NCBI GenBank assembly: GCA_937934165.1
Contig: CALGZX010000027.1
Coordinates: 1 to 5,772, forward strand
Reading direction: 5' to 3'
Length of the DNA: 5,772 nt
Origin: an uncultured Collinsella sp.
GTDB taxonomy: Bacteria; Actinomycetota; Coriobacteriia; Coriobacteriales; Coriobacteriaceae
Shown here in pieces: positions 1 to 5,772 of this stretch. Position 1 is the first letter of the stretch. Each line of letters opens with the position of its first letter. The position numbers and the translations under genes were made by a program. The notes beneath the pieces are model-generated. The model saw only the letters and a program-made list of their open reading frames with translations. It did not search any database and was not told the origin of the DNA.

Positions 1-1181
1 CCCGCCTCGGTAAAGCCCAGGGCGGCATAGAGTGCAATTGCGCCCTCGTTGCCGTCCTCAACCTCAAGCGAAGCCGTGGTGCAGCCGAGCATCTGCGCGT
101 CATAGCTCACGTGCGACAGAAGCTTGCGGGCGATATCCTCACGGCGATGAGTCGGATCGACGGCAACGTCCATAATCTGCACGTCCCCGTCGACGACCAT
201 GCCGCCGGCAAGACCCAGCAACTGACCGTCGTCGTGCGCCACCCACCAGCTACGCGGAGCGGCAACGTCCTCGCCCAGCTCGGACAAGAACATGCCCGGC
301 GTCCACGCCTCGTGTCCGGCGCCTTCAAAGCAGGCGGTCTCCAGTGCGCTCGCGCCCTCGGCATCCGCCGCGCCCATGGGGCGGAATTGCAGATGACGCC
401 CAGCGAGCTCGTCGGCAACACCTGTCACCTCACTCTGCGCGCTCTCGGCAAGGCCCAGGCGCTTGCGCTCGTTTTCCTCGGCGTCCGAAAGGCGCGTGTA
501 GATCGGCAAGACGCGAGCGGGATCGCCATCGCCTGCGGCGTGCGCCATCAGCAGGCCCTCGCCCGAGGGCCACCACAGGCCTCGCTCCACGCAGCGTGCC
601 GTCTCGTCCTCACCCAGCAGCTTGCCATAACGCACGAGACCGTCACCAGTTAGCTGAACCTGATCCCAGCCCGCGGTCTGACGCCACTCATCAAGCGCCA
701 CGGCGGCCTTGACCACGCGCTCGCGCTGAAACAGACGCTCGGGACCCTCATCGACCAGCATATACAGCGCCGGATATACCTCACCGCGCATAGCATCGGC
801 CAAGATACCAAGCTTGCCGCGCACGCCAGCCTTCCACGCCGTCCAAGCACAAGCGTCGAGCGTCGACACACCCAGCAGCGGAACATTGGCACCACGCGCG
901 AGGCCCTTGGCAGTGGAGATGCCGATGCGCACACCCGTAAAGGACCCCGGGCCGCGGCCGACCACATAGCAACCAACATCGCTGCGATCCAGACCGGCTT
1001 GTGCCAGCACGCCATCAACGGTATTCACGAGCTCAACGTTGGCGTGACGGCGACACATGTGGTCGCCACTCACGAGCTTCGTCTCGCCCGTCTGTCCATC
1101 AATCCAGCTTGCCGCGCAGGCAAGCATGTCGGTCGAGGTATCGAGCGCCACCACCAGCGCGTTGTCGTTATGCAAGCTCAT
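1..1181 (-). CDS. tsaB-rimI: TsaB-RimI fusion protein (t6A37 tRNA modification subunit plus N-acetyltransferase domain), 3' end outside window
   Basis: The frame is open from the ATG at 1181 to the left edge: 393 codons with no stop, so the gene is cut by the window. Residues 1-232 are TsaB: the ALDTST start motif near residue 12, the signature GRGPGSFTGVRIG at 75-87, and the closing PIYTRL at 226-231. TsaB is the non-catalytic partner of TsaD in making N6-threonylcarbamoyladenosine at position 37 of ANN-decoding tRNAs in the cytoplasm. After a linker of about 30 residues, 263-393 match a GNAT domain of the RimI type (N-terminal acetylation of ribosomal protein S18): MDVAVDP at 337-343, LEV at 372-374 and ALYAALGF at 383-390. 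Aligned without gaps to E. coli RimI as I recall it, the catalytic Glu103 and Tyr115 correspond to Glu373 and Tyr385. The loop normally read Q/R-x-x-G-x-G/A is RREDIA (346-351), with Asp349 where Gly is expected. The start overlaps tsaE by 14 nt and has only a weak AGGG upstream, which suggests coupled translation. TsaB assignment is very secure; acetyltransferase activity is less so. Confidence 0.95.
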   Translation of the reverse strand, partial: MSLHNDNALVVALDTSTDMLACAASWIDGQTGETKLVSGDHMCRRHANVELVNTVDGVLAQAGLDRSDVGCYVVGRGPGSFTGVRIGISTAKGLARGANVPLLGVSTLDACAWTAWKAGVRGKLGILADAMRGEVYPALYMLVDEGPERLFQRERVVKAAVALDEWRQTAGWDQVQLTGDGLVRYGKLLGEDETARCVERGLWWPSGEGLLMAHAAGDGDPARVLPIYTRLSDAEENERKRLGLAESAQSEVTGVADELAGRHLQFRPMGAADAEGASALETACFEGAGHEAWTPGMFLSELGEDVAAPRSWWVAHDDGQLLGLAGGMVVDGDVQIMDVAVDPTHRREDIARKLLSHVSYDAQMLGCTTASLEVEDGNEGAIALYAALGFTEA

Positions 1182-1674
1182 CTTGTACAGCCCTATCAAT
1201 CAAATGGGAAAGCTCCATTGCGCGGTCACCGTGCGCCTCGAGCGTTATCGTTCGCACATCGCTGTCGCCCTCATCACGCTTGAGCGTCACCGAAAGATAC
1301 TCATCCGTCAGCTCGTCCTGGAATTGTTCGCCCCATTCCAGCAGGCAAGCACCCTCATAGCCCAGCACATCGAAAATGCCCGTATCCTCGAGCTCGTAGG
1401 CATGCTCCAGGCGGTATAAATCAAAGTGAAACAGCGGAATACGACCTTGATCGTGAACGGCCATGAGCGCAAACGTAGGGCTCGTAACCATATGCCCATC
1501 GCCCAGCCCGCGCGAGACGCCCTTGGTAAAGTGAGTTTTGCCCACTCCCAGGCCACCGGTCAGGATGAGCACATCGCCGTCCTCAAGGCACGGTGCAATT
1601 AGCTCGCCAAAGTACTCCGTATCGGCAGCGCAAGTCGTTTTGTAAGTACCTACCCCCAGGCGCTCCAGGGACAT
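1168..1674 (-). CDS. tsaE: tRNA threonylcarbamoyladenosine biosynthesis ATPase TsaE
   Basis: This is the P-loop ATPase of the TsaB-TsaD-TsaE complex, which is needed for turnover in bacterial t6A37 synthesis (YjeE family). The 168-residue protein is close to the usual family length of about 150-170. Visible motifs are the Walker A GGLGVGKT at 40-47, the switch-like SPTF at 65-68, HFDLYRLE at 83-90 with the expected Asp85, and LLEWGEQF at 111-118 with the Glu-Trp pair at 113-114. The start is well supported: an AAGGAG lies at 1685-1680, five bases before the ATG, and begins just after the udg stop. The 3' end overlaps the start of tsaB-rimI by 14 nt in another frame, so the two partner proteins are probably made in a coupled way. 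The C-terminal part after about residue 130 is acidic and variable, as is normal for the family. Nothing seems missing. Confidence 0.97.
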   Translation of the reverse strand: MSLERLGVGTYKTTCAADTEYFGELIAPCLEDGDVLILTGGLGVGKTHFTKGVSRGLGDGHMVTSPTFALMAVHDQGRIPLFHFDLYRLEHAYELEDTGIFDVLGYEGACLLEWGEQFQDELTDEYLSVTLKRDEGDSDVRTITLEAHGDRAMELSHLIDRAVQDELA

Positions 1675-1686
1675 ATATGCTCCTTA

Positions 1687-2307
1687 TTATTCCGAGGCGT
1701 CCTCTGGTGCGGGATGTCGCTCCAGATAGTCGCCCAGCATCTTAAAGTCTTCCTCCAGCAGCTCCTGCCACGCCGGATTGCGCAGCGCTGCTGCCGGATG
1801 GAACGTGGGCATTACTACAAAATGCCCCATCTGGTGGAACCTGCCGCGCAGCTTAGTAATGCCAATCTCGGTCTTAAGCACAAAGTGCGTCGCGGGGTTG
1901 CCGAGCGTCACGATAATGTCGGGCCAGATGCTTCGAATCTGCTCACGCAAAAACGGCGAGCAAGCCAGCACTTCCTCGGGACGCGGATTGCGGTTTCCCG
2001 GCGGGCGGCACTTAAGCACGTTGGCAATGTAGACGTCTTCGCGTTTGAGCCCCGCCAGCGACAAAATGCCGTTGAGGTCCTCGCCTGCCGCCCCCACAAA
2101 GGGCTCGCCCTGCAAATCCTCGTTGCGACCCGGCGCCTCACCGATAAACATGACGCGAGCGCGGGGGTTTCCCACGCCAAACACGATATTGTGACGCGAC
2201 TGGTAGAGCTGGCAGAGGTGACAATCGCCCAGAACGGCCTCAATTTCCTCGAGTGCGACCTCACGTGGCGCCTGATGGCTATGACCGGGGATGTGCATGA
2301 CGCCCAT
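1687..2307 (-). CDS. udg: Family 4 uracil-DNA glycosylase with a 4Fe-4S cluster
   Basis: This protein removes uracil from DNA (from cytosine deamination or dUMP incorporation), starting base excision repair. Its 206 residues fit the family 4 (thermophile-type, iron-sulfur) enzymes. Motif 1 is GEAPGRNED at 56-64 followed by PFVGAAG at 69-75; the H-containing motif near the C-terminus is HPAAALRNP at 170-178; ITKLRGRF at 150-157 is also typical. Four cysteines at 29, 32, 100 and 116 (C-x2-C, then C-x15-C) match the cluster ligands of this family. The start at 2307 is chosen over the second Met (codon 4) because AGGAG lies five bases before it. The gene sits 8 nt after alr and 12 nt before tsaE, so it is co-transcribed with cell-wall and tRNA-modification genes to which it has no direct biochemical link. 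The end is a doubled stop, TAATAA. The main alternative, a family 5 enzyme, is less likely because the active-site motif reads GEAPG with an acidic residue. Confidence 0.95.
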   Translation of the reverse strand: MGVMHIPGHSHQAPREVALEEIEAVLGDCHLCQLYQSRHNIVFGVGNPRARVMFIGEAPGRNEDLQGEPFVGAAGEDLNGILSLAGLKREDVYIANVLKCRPPGNRNPRPEEVLACSPFLREQIRSIWPDIIVTLGNPATHFVLKTEIGITKLRGRFHQMGHFVVMPTFHPAAALRNPAWQELLEEDFKMLGDYLERHPAPEDASE

Positions 2308-2312
2308 AGCGG

Positions 2313-2317
2313 CTCCT
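2313..2317 (-). promoter_or_regulatory. Ribosome binding site of udg, overlapping the alr stop codon
   Basis: AGGAG on the minus strand overlaps the last two bases of the alr TAG stop and ends five bases before the udg ATG at 2307. It supports that ATG over the one three codons later and implies that ribosomes ending alr can restart on udg. Confidence 0.85.
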
Positions 2318-3461
2318 ACACGTAGACCTTGTCGAGACGCATGCCAAAGCCGCAGGCGACCTCGTAGTTAATCGTTCCGCGCAGTCGGGCCATCTCGTCC
2401 ATAGTGATCTCGGCATCGCCATCGCGGCCGACAATGATCATCTCGTCACCATACTCGGCCTCGGGAATCTCGTGTGCCGGGTTGGACTGAATGGCGACCA
2501 TAAACTGGTCCATGCAGATATTGCCAACCTGATGCACGCGCTCGCCGCGATACAGCACATCCATACGATTGGAAAGCGTACGCGATAGGCCATCGGCATA
2601 ACCGATCGGCAGCGTGCAGATCTGAACGCGCGTACGCGGTACGCGGTAGGTAAAACCGTAGCCCACGCCCTCACCCATCGCAGGGTGCGCCACGCGCGTC
2701 ACACGCGCATGGACGCTCATAACGGGATCAAGCTGCATCACGCGGCCACTCAGCTCGCACGGCTGCATGCCATACAAGCCAACGCCGGCGCGGATCATAT
2801 CAAAATGCATCGAGGGGTCGAGCATCGAGGACGGCGTGTTGGCGCAGTGCACGATACCGCACTCAAAACCCGCATCCTTAATGGCCTGAACGGCCTCGGT
2901 AAAGCGCTGGCACTGCAGCTTGTAATCCCAGCCCGAAGGTTCATCGGCCGTGGCGAAGTGCGTAAATACGCCGTCGCACTGAATACCGCGATGAAAATTT
3001 ATACCGCGGACAAAGTCGACAACCTGCGTGTAGTGAACGCCGATACGATTCATGCCCGTCTCGATGGCGAGATGATACTTGCCCACTTTGCCCGCTGCGA
3101 CGGCACATTCGCCATACGCAAGAGCAAAGTCAGACGTATAGACCGAGGGCATGATATCAAACTCGAGCAACGTCGGAATGGCCTCGATAGGCGGCTCGCT
3201 TAGGATGAGGATGGGTTTCGTAATCCCGCCCTGTCGGAGCTCAACGCCCTCGTTAACCGTCGCCACGGCAAACATGTCGGCACCGGCCGAATACATGATC
3301 TTGGCGCACTCAACAGCTCCATGACCATAAGCATCGGCCTTGACCACGCAGCACAGGCGCTGACGTGGATTCAGCAAGTTCTTATAGGCCCTCGTGTTGC
3401 GACGGAGCGCCCCGCGGTCGATCTCGACCCAGGACCAGCGCGTCAAATCGGCTTTATTCAT
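2316..3461 (-). CDS. alr: Alanine racemase (PLP-dependent)
   Basis: The enzyme interconverts L- and D-alanine in the cytoplasm, supplying D-Ala for peptidoglycan. At 381 residues it has normal family length: an N-terminal TIM-barrel followed by a C-terminal beta domain from about residue 245. VVKADAYGHG at 39-48 contains the PLP-binding Lys41. Further motifs are ETGMNRIG at 134-141 (Arg139), HCANTP at 205-210, RAGVGLYG at 224-231 (Arg224, expected to contact the PLP ring nitrogen), GYG at 267-269 with the second catalytic base Tyr268, PIGYADG at 285-291, and ICMDQ at 315-319. The position that is a carbamylated lysine in many alanine racemases (Lys129 in the Geobacillus enzyme) is Ala132 here. 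The usual C-terminal RVPR motif is replaced by MRLDKVYV. The start follows the nnr stop after 2 nt with only a weak GGA-type Shine-Dalgarno site, so translation is probably coupled to nnr. Identity is secure; the substitutions may affect substrate affinity or regulation, but that is inference. Confidence 0.97.
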   Translation of the reverse strand: MNKADLTRWSWVEIDRGALRRNTRAYKNLLNPRQRLCCVVKADAYGHGAVECAKIMYSAGADMFAVATVNEGVELRQGGITKPILILSEPPIEAIPTLLEFDIMPSVYTSDFALAYGECAVAAGKVGKYHLAIETGMNRIGVHYTQVVDFVRGINFHRGIQCDGVFTHFATADEPSGWDYKLQCQRFTEAVQAIKDAGFECGIVHCANTPSSMLDPSMHFDMIRAGVGLYGMQPCELSGRVMQLDPVMSVHARVTRVAHPAMGEGVGYGFTYRVPRTRVQICTLPIGYADGLSRTLSNRMDVLYRGERVHQVGNICMDQFMVAIQSNPAHEIPEAEYGDEMIIVGRDGDAEITMDEMARLRGTINYEVACGFGMRLDKVYV

Positions 3462-3463
3462 GA

Positions 3464-5080
3464 TTAGTCATCCGACCCTTCGTCCATGATTCCCAGATCT
3501 TCGAGCGCATCCTTTGCCGCCAGCTCCATGGCAGGACCGATCAAGTCGATAAGATCGGTCGCGATGACGCTCTTCTCACCATACTCCGTCGCCGCGGCAA
3601 AACCGGCGTAGCTGTGAAGTGCGACGGCGTACGAATACAGCAACTCCCAACGATCCATCTCGTCGCGCATGGTGGCAAGCGTGCCGGCCAAAATGCCCGC
3701 GAGAACATCACCCGAACCGGCAGTTGCCAGAGAAGCCGGACCCGAGAGCGGCAGCAGCACACGCTCAACGCCACAGATAGCCGTCGTCGGCCCCTTGGCA
3801 ATGACCACCAGATTGTCAGAGCCTGCAGCCCAGACAACCTTCTGCGCGGCCGCAATCGCAGTACCAAGGTCGTTCACCTCGTCACCGGCAACCAGACGCG
3901 AAAGCTCACGATAGTGCGGCGTCATAACCAACGGCTGCTCGCGACGATACATCTCGGGATTACTATCAATACCGTCAATGGCAATCTTAGCAAGGCAGTT
4001 GAGTGCATCGGCGTCCAAGATAAGCGGCACATCAAGCTCGAGCAAGCCCGAAACCACCTGCATAGCGCCGGCAGATGTCGTCATACCGGGACCGCACAGT
4101 ACACAGCTGTACTTCTTTGCAATCTCGCACACAGTCATGCGCGCAGCGGCGCCAAAGGAGCCGCGGGAATCAGACGGAATAGCAAAGACGGGAATCGAAG
4201 GAAGTGCCATGCGAATAAGATTGGCGCAGGCGTCAGGAGCCGCGACTGCCACGTAACCAGCACCCGCGCGAGCTGCAGACTTGGCCGCCATAATGGCAGC
4301 ACCAGGATATTGCGCAGATCCGGCGACAATAAGCACAGAGCCACGGGAATACTTATCGATATTCGTAGGTAGTGGAGCAAAGTAATCAACTAAGTCACCG
4401 GGCTCGACAATCTCGGCGGCGTGGTCGACATCATCGATGACCTCGTCAAGACGGTCGTAAAGATTGCCGCAGATCAAATCGCCAGCATACTCAGGGCCAT
4501 CAGCGCTATACAGACCAATCTTGGGCGCAATCATCGTCACCGTATGCTCGGCACGAATGCAGTCGTCATCAACAACGCCCGTCTCGGCATTGAGGCCCGA
4601 GGGAACATCAATGGATACGACACAATCGGCGCATTCATTGACCGTAGGAATCCAGATGGAGAACGGCGCACGCAGATTCCCGTGGAAACCGGTACCAAAA
4701 ATGGCATCAACAACAACATCGGCCTTATCGATCAAAACCTCGAGTTCGTCACGCGAGGGGCCGACACAAACGTGCACATCGCGGCCGGCAGTACGACGAG
4801 CAACATGACGTGCCAGAGCAGCAGGAATCTCATCCGGCTCAACCGGAGAAACGATATCCACGTCCACACCCTTATGGCTCAGGATATCGGCGGCAACCCA
4901 ACCGTCGCCGCCATTATTACCAAAACCGACCAGAACGAGAACCCGATCGGGATTGAGCTTCAAGACCTCGTTGGCGGCAAACTCACCCGCTAGCTCCATA
5001 AGCTCGGCCTTCGAAGTCCCTTCGCGTTCGATGATGTCCTCGAGACGAACGACTTCTTCGGTACTCAAAACCGGTTTCAT
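3464..5080 (-). CDS. nnr: Bifunctional NAD(P)H-hydrate epimerase / ADP-dependent NAD(P)H-hydrate dehydratase
   Basis: This is a two-domain metabolite-repair enzyme (YjeF type) that restores hydrated NADH and NADPH. Residues 1 to about 225 form the epimerase: LMELAG at 27-32, GFGNNGGDG at 52-60, VVDAIFGTG at 123-131 and SIDVPSG at 156-162 with the expected catalytic Asp158. Residues from about 240 to 520 form the ribokinase-like dehydratase: KYSRG at 243-247, AGSAQYPGA at 253-261, LCGPGM at 328-333, LDADALN at 355-361, AKGPTTAICG at 428-437 and ATAGSGDVLAG at 452-462 with the catalytic Asp458. The motif usually read TPHPGE is TPHYRE (387-392), an unusual Pro-Gly to Tyr-Arg change. The total of 538 residues is slightly above the roughly 490-520 I expect, partly due to an acidic C-terminal tail (DEGSDD). 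The ATG directly abuts the acpS stop (TAG-ATG) and is served by AGGAG at 5090-5086 inside the end of acpS. Repair of NAD(P)HX is not specific to any neighbour, but acpS-nnr-alr is a recurring bacterial order. Confidence 0.97.
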   Translation of the reverse strand: MKPVLSTEEVVRLEDIIEREGTSKAELMELAGEFAANEVLKLNPDRVLVLVGFGNNGGDGWVAADILSHKGVDVDIVSPVEPDEIPAALARHVARRTAGRDVHVCVGPSRDELEVLIDKADVVVDAIFGTGFHGNLRAPFSIWIPTVNECADCVVSIDVPSGLNAETGVVDDDCIRAEHTVTMIAPKIGLYSADGPEYAGDLICGNLYDRLDEVIDDVDHAAEIVEPGDLVDYFAPLPTNIDKYSRGSVLIVAGSAQYPGAAIMAAKSAARAGAGYVAVAAPDACANLIRMALPSIPVFAIPSDSRGSFGAAARMTVCEIAKKYSCVLCGPGMTTSAGAMQVVSGLLELDVPLILDADALNCLAKIAIDGIDSNPEMYRREQPLVMTPHYRELSRLVAGDEVNDLGTAIAAAQKVVWAAGSDNLVVIAKGPTTAICGVERVLLPLSGPASLATAGSGDVLAGILAGTLATMRDEMDRWELLYSYAVALHSYAGFAAATEYGEKSVIATDLIDLIGPAMELAAKDALEDLGIMDEGSDD

Positions 5081-5620
5081 CTATGCTCCTAGCGTATCTT
5101 GCGAAGCATCGCCCAGGTGCTCCGTCAATGCTGAATTCTGCAGCTGCTCAAGCTCATCTAAAACAGAGCGAGCCTCTTTAAATGTCTGCGCTACGCGTTT
5201 CTTGGTGCTCACCTTTTCCTCTTTTGGCTTAGGCCGAGCATCTTCGGTAATCGCGATGGCATTCGCAACGGCCAAGTCTCCTGTAAGCGTAATGGAAAGA
5301 GCGACCTCAACAACACCCAGCTCTTGAGCGATCTCGAGAGCACGGCCCGAAAGCAGCGCCTTCGGTTTGCCGAGTTTATCACGCGTAACCGAAACATCCT
5401 TGCGACCAACGCCTTGACTAAAACCCGTGCCGAGAGCTTTAAGTACCGCCTCGCGCGAAGCAAAGCGGCTGGCATAGTGAGCAGCGGGACGCGATGATGC
5501 ATCACAATACGCACGCTCTTCTTCGGTAAACACGCGCCGAGCAAACGACGGCGTCTTTTCAAGAATTGATTTCATACGGGAAATCTCGACGATATCAACG
5601 CCGATACCAGCTTCAGCCAT
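5081..5620 (-). CDS. acpS: Holo-[acyl-carrier-protein] synthase with a C-terminal tail
   Basis: AcpS moves the 4'-phosphopantetheine arm from coenzyme A to a serine of apo acyl carrier protein, activating it for fatty acid synthesis. The motifs are in the first 125 residues: GIGVDIVEI at 5-13 with the metal-binding Asp9, RRVFTEEE at 28-35, FASREAVLKALGTG at 53-66 with the metal-binding Glu57, GKPKALLSG at 84-92 and LSITLTGDLAVANAI at 108-122. The start is set at 5620, not the in-frame ATG at 5632, because GGAGGTGA lies between them; this gives MAEAGIGVDI, the normal AcpS N-terminus. The product is 179 residues, against about 120-130 for typical AcpS. The extra residues, about 128-179, are a Lys/Glu-rich linker (KPKEEKVSTKKR) and then a probable helix (VAQTFKEARSVLDELEQLQN). 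It is the first gene of the operon, downstream of two candidate promoters. The core identity is secure; the role of the tail is unknown. Confidence 0.96.
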   Translation of the reverse strand: MAEAGIGVDIVEISRMKSILEKTPSFARRVFTEEERAYCDASSRPAAHYASRFASREAVLKALGTGFSQGVGRKDVSVTRDKLGKPKALLSGRALEIAQELGVVEVALSITLTGDLAVANAIAITEDARPKPKEEKVSTKKRVAQTFKEARSVLDELEQLQNSALTEHLGDASQDTLGA

Positions 5621-5622
5621 GT

Positions 5623-5630
5623 TCACCTCC
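5623..5630 (-). promoter_or_regulatory. Ribosome binding site that fixes the acpS start
   Basis: The minus strand reads GGAGGTGA here, an exact match to the anti-Shine-Dalgarno complement. Its GGAGG core ends five bases before the ATG at 5620. It lies 3' of the other in-frame ATG at 5632, so that earlier codon is very unlikely to be the start. Confidence 0.9.
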
Positions 5631-5649
5631 ATATCGCACAGACTAAGTT

Positions 5650-5679
5650 ATTGTAGCCCGTTCACAGAAGATGCGACAA
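5650..5679 (-). promoter_or_regulatory. Candidate housekeeping promoter P1 for the acpS operon
   Basis: On the minus strand TTGTCG (5679-5674; four of six bases of the -35 consensus) is followed after 18 bases by TACAAT (5655-5650; five of six of the -10 consensus). A transcript would start near 5643 and have a leader of about 22 bases, enough to hold the strong Shine-Dalgarno site. The location just upstream of the first operon gene and downstream of a terminator supports the call; no experiment does. Confidence 0.6.
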
Positions 5680-5685
5680 ACGAGG

Positions 5686-5715
5686 GTTATAAAACACAGC
5701 TACTATGTGAGACAA
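5686..5715 (-). promoter_or_regulatory. Candidate housekeeping promoter P2, upstream of P1
   Basis: On the minus strand TTGTCT (5715-5710) is followed after 18 bases by TATAAC (5691-5686; five of six of the -10 consensus). A transcript would start near 5679, overlapping the P1 -35 box. It has the same TTGTC -35 core and the same 18-base spacing as P1. The two may be tandem promoters, or only one may be active. Confidence 0.45.
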
Positions 5716-5730
5716 AAGCCCGGTAAACGC

Positions 5731-5762
5731 AAAAAAGGGGGAGGCCGCGAGGCCTCCCCCTT
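5731..5762 (-). terminator. Rho-independent terminator of an unseen upstream minus-strand gene
   Basis: A perfect 10-bp inverted repeat, GGGGGAGGCC (5737-5746) and GGCCTCCCCC (5751-5760), encloses a 4-base loop. Read on the minus strand the hairpin is followed at once by six T residues (5736-5731), the classic terminator form; in the plus direction the trailing tract is only TTCT, so termination there would be weaker. It lies upstream of acpS in the transcription direction, so it ends a gene beyond the right edge and separates it from this operon. Confidence 0.92.
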
Positions 5763-5772
5763 CTCAGTTCAA

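Larger units (their letters stand above)
1..5655 (-). other. Probable single operon acpS-nnr-alr-udg-tsaE-tsaB-rimI
   Basis: All six genes run in one direction with junctions of 0, 2, 8 and 12 nt and one 14-nt overlap, and I see no hairpin with a T tract between them. The unit begins at the promoter region right of acpS and continues past the left edge. It combines lipid, cell-wall, cofactor-repair, DNA-repair and tRNA-modification functions. Family knowledge suggests tsaD as the next gene, but this cannot be seen. Confidence 0.8.

Noticed and set aside
111..653. Plus-strand open frame of 180 codons opposite tsaB-rimI
   Set aside because: Antisense to the continuous TsaB-RimI frame; the product is low-complexity (Arg, Ala, His rich) with no motif.
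1714..2325. Plus-strand open frame of 203 codons opposite udg
   Set aside because: Antisense to the glycosylase with all its motifs; no independent evidence.
3614..4372. Plus-strand open frame of 252 codons opposite nnr
   Set aside because: It lies wholly antisense to a gene with intact family motifs, its product shows no recognisable domain, and long shadow frames are expected from the codon bias.
4421..4993. Plus-strand open frame of 190 codons opposite the epimerase domain
   Set aside because: A shadow of nnr; no ribosome binding site or domain seen.
5288..5299. Leu in AcpS where many relatives have the His of the S-x-S-H motif, thought at first to be a lost key residue
   Set aside because: E. 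coli AcpS, as I recall it, also has Leu at this place, so the change is within normal variation.
5621..5632. Earlier in-frame acpS start at 5632
   Set aside because: The strong Shine-Dalgarno site lies downstream of it, and the AcpS family normally starts just before the G-x-G-x-D motif.
5695..5709. CACA-N7-TGTG inverted repeat between the P2 promoter boxes, as a possible operator
   Set aside because: Only four bases pair per arm and the centre is not symmetric; this is expected by chance.
5763..5772. A TGA on the minus strand just right of the terminator, possibly the stop of the upstream gene
   Set aside because: Only ten bases are visible, too few to define a reading frame.

Overview
The window holds one tightly packed run of six minus-strand genes, read from right to left. 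In transcription order they are acpS, nnr, alr, a family 4 uracil-DNA glycosylase, tsaE, and a tsaB-rimI fusion that runs off the left edge. All six were recognised from family motifs in the translated sequence. The moderately high G+C, the strong Shine-Dalgarno sites, the acpS-nnr-alr-tsaE-tsaB-rimI order and the fused TsaB-RimI protein suggest a member of the Actinomycetota, most likely a gut Coriobacteriia of the Collinsella type. That placement is an inference from recall and was not checked by any search.

Layout from right to left: 5763-5772 is a few bases of unknown upstream sequence. 5731-5762 is a strong Rho-independent terminator pointing left, which closes an unseen upstream minus-strand gene. 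5633-5730 is the only real intergenic space; it holds two candidate promoters in tandem and the leader of acpS. From 5620 to base 1 coding is continuous. Gene junctions are 0 nt (acpS/nnr), 2 nt (nnr/alr), 8 nt (alr/udg), 12 nt (udg/tsaE) and a 14-nt overlap (tsaE/tsaB-rimI), so this is very probably one operon with translational coupling.

The genes supply housekeeping functions: activation of acyl carrier protein (AcpS), repair of damaged NAD(P)H (Nnr), D-alanine for peptidoglycan (Alr), removal of uracil from DNA (Udg), and the t6A37 tRNA modification machinery (TsaE, TsaB), with a RimI-type acetyltransferase domain fused to TsaB. The next gene to the left is expected to be tsaD, but it lies outside the window.

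I found no mobile element, CRISPR array, RNA gene or clearly new system. The points worth a second look are residue-level oddities in otherwise standard enzymes: a Gly-to-Asp change in the acetyl-CoA loop of the RimI domain, a missing carbamylated-lysine position in Alr, and an altered TPHPGE motif in Nnr. Also notable are a roughly 50-residue C-terminal tail on AcpS and the uracil-DNA glycosylase sitting inside a cell-wall/t6A operon.
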